DNA from: Chitinophaga silvatica
Lineage (GTDB): Bacteria > Bacteroidota > Bacteroidia > Chitinophagales > Chitinophagaceae
Assembly: GCF_003419895.1 (NCBI RefSeq)
Contig: NZ_QPMM01000010.1
Coordinates: 186,001-250,000, forward strand
Length of the DNA: 64,000 nucleotides
Reading direction: 5' to 3'
The position numbers were made by a program, and so were the translations under genes. This document shows, in pieces, positions 61,371 to 64,000 of the stretch (the first letter of the stretch is position 1; every line of letters starts with the position of its first letter). The notes beneath the pieces were generated by a model. That model had not been told where the DNA came from. It did not search any database and worked only from the letters and a program-made list of their open reading frames with translations.

Positions 61371-61910
61371 ATGAAACAACTCCGCGAATTTGACATTGCC
61401 TTTGTTGGGTTAAAACCAGGGGAGCATTCATTTCAGTACACTATCGGAGATAGTTTTTTTGAGAATTTTGAGGAGCCGAAAGATTTCAGTGAATGTGAAG
61501 TTACGGTGCAGTTGACATTGGATAAGAAGAGTAATTTCTTTTTATTGAAGTTTGCCATAGGAGGTAAGGTTACTGTAACTTGTGACCGATGTGGGGAGCC
61601 TTTCGAGATGCAGCTATGGGATGATTTCAATCAGATAGTTAAGCTGGTTGATAATCCGGAAGAGATGAGTGAAGGTGAAGAGGATCCTGATGTTGCGTAT
61701 ATCTCAAAAACGGAGAGTCATTTGAATGTAGCGGAATGGATATATGAGTTTATTCATTTAAGTATTCCGATGCAACGAATACATCCGGATAAGGCAGGAA
61801 AAAGCGGGTGTGATCCGAAGGTGCTTGAAATGCTGGCTCAGATGAATCAGCAGGCAAAAGAGAACGATAACCCAATCTGGAAAGGATTGGATAAATTTAA
61901 GGACAATTAA
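61371..61910 (+). CDS. yceD: DUF177 (YceD-family) protein
   Basis: 179 residues from the ATG at 61371 (an upstream ATG at 61341 overlaps the -7 box). The conserved pair CDRCGEPF follows an LKFAIGGKVTVT strand, and the family C-terminal block DVAYISKTESHLNVAEWIYEFIHLSIPM is present. YceD is conserved just before rpmF and affects 23S rRNA or ribosome assembly in E. coli. Here it heads a yceD-rpmF-plsX operon (12-bp and 48-bp gaps), as in many bacteria. Confidence 0.93.
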   Translation: MKQLREFDIAFVGLKPGEHSFQYTIGDSFFENFEEPKDFSECEVTVQLTLDKKSNFFLLKFAIGGKVTVTCDRCGEPFEMQLWDDFNQIVKLVDNPEEMSEGEEDPDVAYISKTESHLNVAEWIYEFIHLSIPMQRIHPDKAGKSGCDPKVLEMLAQMNQQAKENDNPIWKGLDKFKDN

Positions 61911-61922
61911 AAATTAAATAAA

Positions 61923-62117
61923 ATGCCAAATCCTAAACGCAGACATTCTCAGCAAAGATCAGCAAAGAGAAGAACGCATTATAAGGCGGTAGCGGATACA
62001 TTAAGCACAGATAGCGCAACTGGTGAAGTGCATCTGAGACACCGTGCTCATTGGGTAGAAAACAAACTGTACTACAGAGGAAAAGTAGTGTTGGAAAAAC
62101 AGAGTGCTGCTAAATAA
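61923..62117 (+). CDS. rpmF: 50S ribosomal protein L32
   Basis: 64 residues, MPNPKRRHSQQRSAKRRTHY and GEVHLRHRAHWVENKLYYRG. No cysteine pair is present, so this is the zinc-free L32 variant. The start is 12 bp after the yceD stop, so the two are coupled. Confidence 0.97.
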   Translation: MPNPKRRHSQQRSAKRRTHYKAVADTLSTDSATGEVHLRHRAHWVENKLYYRGKVVLEKQSAAK

Positions 62118-62165
62118 TAAATTTTACTAATTTTACCCCGGCTAACAAGAACAAACTTGAGTTAC

Positions 62166-63119
62166 ATGAGAATCGGGCTTGATATGATGGGTGGCGATTT
62201 CGCACCCGCAGAAGCAGTAAAAGGAGTAAAATTATTTTTAGACACTGTTGCATCTAATGTGCATCTGGTATTAATTGGAGATGAAGAACAATTAGCTCCG
62301 TTATTATCAGCTGCACAGGTGGACCAATCAAGATATTCAGTTGTTCATTCATCTCAGGTTATTGGGATGAATGAACACCCTACCAAGGCACTGAAAGAAA
62401 AGCCACAATCTTCTATTGCAATAGGCTTCTATCTTTTAAAGAATGAAAAAATTGATTCCTTCATCAGTGCAGGTAATACCGGAGCAATGATGGTGGGAAC
62501 TTTTTATTCTATTAAGGCAATAGAAGGAGTGCAACGTCCTACAATCTCTACTCTGGTACCCCGTGAAAACGGTACGTACGGTCTTTTACTCGATGTAGGT
62601 ATCAACGCCGACTGCAAACCTGAAAACCTGTCACAATTTGCCATTTTAGGCTCTCTTTACTCCAAGCATATTTTGAATATCCCTAACCCTAAAGTTGGTT
62701 TATTGAATATCGGGGAAGAAGAAGGAAAAGGCAATTTACTGGCAATGGCCACCTACCCTCTGCTTAAAGAAAACAAACAAATCAATTTTGTTGGTAATAT
62801 CGAAGGAAGAGATGTTTTCTCCGAAAAAGCCGACGTTATTGTTTGTGAAGGTTTTACCGGCAACGTAGTTCTAAAAATGGCCGAATCATTCCATGAATTA
62901 GCAGTAAAACGCAATATTCATGATGAGTATATCGACAAATTTAACTTTGAAGCATATGGCGGTACCCCAGTTCTGGGTGTCTCTAAACCAGTGATCATCG
63001 GTCACGGTATTTCAAAGGGGCTCGCATTTAAGAATATGATACAGCTGGCTCAGCAGATCAACGAAAGCAAACTGCTGGAAAAAATTAAAGAAAGCTTTGA
63101 CGCTAAACCTACAGAATAG
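62166..63119 (+). CDS. plsX: Phosphate acyltransferase PlsX
   Basis: 317 residues from the ATG at 62166, which gives MRIGLDMMGGDFAPAEAVKG, the family N-terminus; a TTG three codons upstream is disregarded. Further blocks are VIGMNEHPTKALKEKPQSS, SAGNTGAMM, LLDVGINADCKPENL, EEGKGN and EGFTGNVVLKM. It makes acyl-phosphate from acyl-ACP for the PlsY glycerol-3-phosphate acyltransferase in phospholipid synthesis. The usual next gene, fabH, is not present; a terminator follows instead. Confidence 0.96.
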   Translation: MRIGLDMMGGDFAPAEAVKGVKLFLDTVASNVHLVLIGDEEQLAPLLSAAQVDQSRYSVVHSSQVIGMNEHPTKALKEKPQSSIAIGFYLLKNEKIDSFISAGNTGAMMVGTFYSIKAIEGVQRPTISTLVPRENGTYGLLLDVGINADCKPENLSQFAILGSLYSKHILNIPNPKVGLLNIGEEEGKGNLLAMATYPLLKENKQINFVGNIEGRDVFSEKADVIVCEGFTGNVVLKMAESFHELAVKRNIHDEYIDKFNFEAYGGTPVLGVSKPVIIGHGISKGLAFKNMIQLAQQINESKLLEKIKESFDAKPTE

Positions 63120-63147
63120 GTACTGTCACGACGAACTTAAAGTATTG

Positions 63148-63176
63148 AACGCTTCGGGAAACCGGAGCGTTTTTTT
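63148..63176 (+). terminator. Terminator after plsX
   Basis: 10-bp arms (63148-63157 with 63162-63171) with one G-U pair, a GAAA loop, and a T-run to 63176. It ends the operon. Confidence 0.88.
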
Positions 63177-63360
63177 GTTGGGGTAATACAAATTTGTCAT
63201 TAATATCCTAAGTGCTTGTTTCACTAATAAAATACCAGGGGTGTTTTCTCTATAATTGCTTCCATTTTACAATAGTTATTTGTTTTCTTAATAAATCACA
63301 ATGGCTCACCTCTATTTTCCAGAATTCCCAAATCACTTTTTGAACAGAATGAATTGACAT

Positions 63361-63786
63361 TTAGATGGTCATTAACAAAGAATAATCAATTGGGGCGAGC
63401 TTATATCTTAATAGATCATTCACAATTTCATAAAAATCATCAACCTCGATTTTAAACTCTTCCCGGCTTTGCTTTATACCTTCATACAACTCATCTGATA
63501 GGATAGAATTTAGCTTTTGTGTAATAATAAAAATTGGAGAAATCTGAATAATAATTGTACCTGCAATATCCTTATCAATATGATTGAAATTATTATAAAT
63601 TGATTCAACTAGTTGCTTTATCCTGGCAGTAACATCACCTAACCTTTCCTTCATCAAGAGTAATCTCACCAAATGTTTATCTGAATCCATTTTAAAATAC
63701 CCTGGATCAGGATTATTCATATAAAATGTTCTCTCCGTTTCTCTTAAGGAATCAACAACAATTTTAATTTCATCAATTACAGTCAT
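63361..63786 (-). CDS. Unrecognised helical protein
   Basis: 141 residues, no signal peptide or membrane segment. The composition is Ile/Leu/Asp/Glu/Lys-rich and probably all helical: DEIKIVVDSLRETERTFYM, KERLGDVTARIKQLVESIYNNFN, and ELYEGIKQSREEFKIEVDDFYEIVNDLLRYKL. I do not recognise a family. The A/T-rich surroundings and the isolated position, after a strong operon terminator, suggest an accessory gene or a moron-like insertion. It has no neighbour in its direction inside the window. Confidence 0.6.
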   Translation of the reverse strand: MTVIDEIKIVVDSLRETERTFYMNNPDPGYFKMDSDKHLVRLLLMKERLGDVTARIKQLVESIYNNFNHIDKDIAGTIIIQISPIFIITQKLNSILSDELYEGIKQSREEFKIEVDDFYEIVNDLLRYKLAPIDYSLLMTI

Positions 63787-63875
63787 AGATTAAATCATTG
63801 AGAGGAATTTATTCGGGGAATTTTTGTAAAATAAAAATACTGTAAAAGTCCGAACAATACATTTTACAACACCAA

Positions 63876-63918
63876 ATATTTATAATTAAATACTTCATAA
63901 GTATTTAATTATAAATAT
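63876..63918. repeat. AT-only-like perfect hairpin near the window end
   Basis: Perfect 20-bp arms (63876-63895 with 63899-63918) with a 3-nt loop (CAT). The stem is about 95% A/T. It lies 90 bp upstream of the unrecognised minus-strand gene and is not followed by a clear coding region in the last 80 bp. It could be a terminator for a gene beyond the window, a binding site or a recombination site. The rest of 63787-64000 is A/T-rich without a feature I can support. Confidence 0.7.
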
Positions 63919-64000
63919 ATTATCAAACTAAAATTAGTAATTCACATTTAATAATATAAATTATAATTTGATTGACAGAGGATCAAGAAAATGCATTTTG

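Noticed and set aside
61923..62117. L32 without zinc-binding cysteines
   Set aside because: Zinc-free L32 forms are widespread; not unusual.
1..64000. tRNA or rRNA genes
   Set aside because: No GGTTCGAATCC-type T-loop with cloverleaf partner and no rRNA stretch was recognised by eye; a tRNAscan or Infernal run would settle it.

Overview
The window reads as a chromosomal segment of a Bacteroidota bacterium, most likely of the Chitinophaga type (family-level placement is inference). Direct support: TAnnTTTG promoter -7 boxes before several genes, a fused SecDF, a long (about 309 aa) NusB, DUF1573 and DUF3810 proteins, an S46 dipeptidyl peptidase, LytS/LytTR signalling, many short lipoproteins, and an S8 protease ending in a type IX secretion sorting domain. 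I saw no rRNA, convincing tRNA, CRISPR array, prophage or transposase gene.

Layout. 1-9 kb: the tail of a threonine aldolase, valS, a HicAB toxin-antitoxin pair with palindromic operators, a large outer-membrane/propeller protein with a zinc-peptidase motif, and sdaA. 9-19 kb: a folding, secretion and assembly block with two FKBP lipoproteins, groEL-groES, nusB-DUF1573-yajC, coaE, an IscA-like protein and secDF. 19-32 kb: a class A beta-lactamase-like hydrolase, a DUF4397 lipoprotein, an aspartate-type aminotransferase, an M23 peptidase, a methylmalonyl-CoA mutase large subunit, a methyltransferase, an S46 peptidase, a LytS/LytTR pair and an intradiol dioxygenase-like lipoprotein. 32-38 kb: secreted proteases (M57-like, S8 with sorting domain) and lpdA. 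38-45 kb: a minus-strand run read as phosphopantetheinyl transferase, aroK, DUF423, alpha/beta hydrolase, ftsK, lolA. 44-55 kb: dcd, a DUF885 lipoprotein, a serine hydrolase whose 3' end is tandemly duplicated, a DUF1080 protein, stress/envelope proteins, a TlpA-like lipoprotein, a YggS protein and an acyl-CoA dehydrogenase. 55-64 kb: arginase, a DUF3810 membrane metallopeptidase-like protein, a fructosamine-kinase-like protein, a hybrid histidine kinase with a complete internal phosphorelay, the yceD-rpmF-plsX operon, and an AT-rich end.

The most unusual signal is a family of four long intergenic palindromes (A 8863-9111, B 12384-12603, C 14439-14655, D about 37918-38124). They share a modular end (paired GCTCGC boxes, then TTTCTCGCAAAG) and an inner module, but differ from each other while the two arms of each copy match. 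Copy A has an apparently perfect 82-bp inverted repeat. Three of the four abut a stop codon. Secondary signals are a nine-unit array of about 19-bp repeats upstream of the dioxygenase operon, the duplicated serine hydrolase tail, and an IscA-like protein without its C-terminal cysteines. All family names come from reading motifs by eye; no database search was possible.
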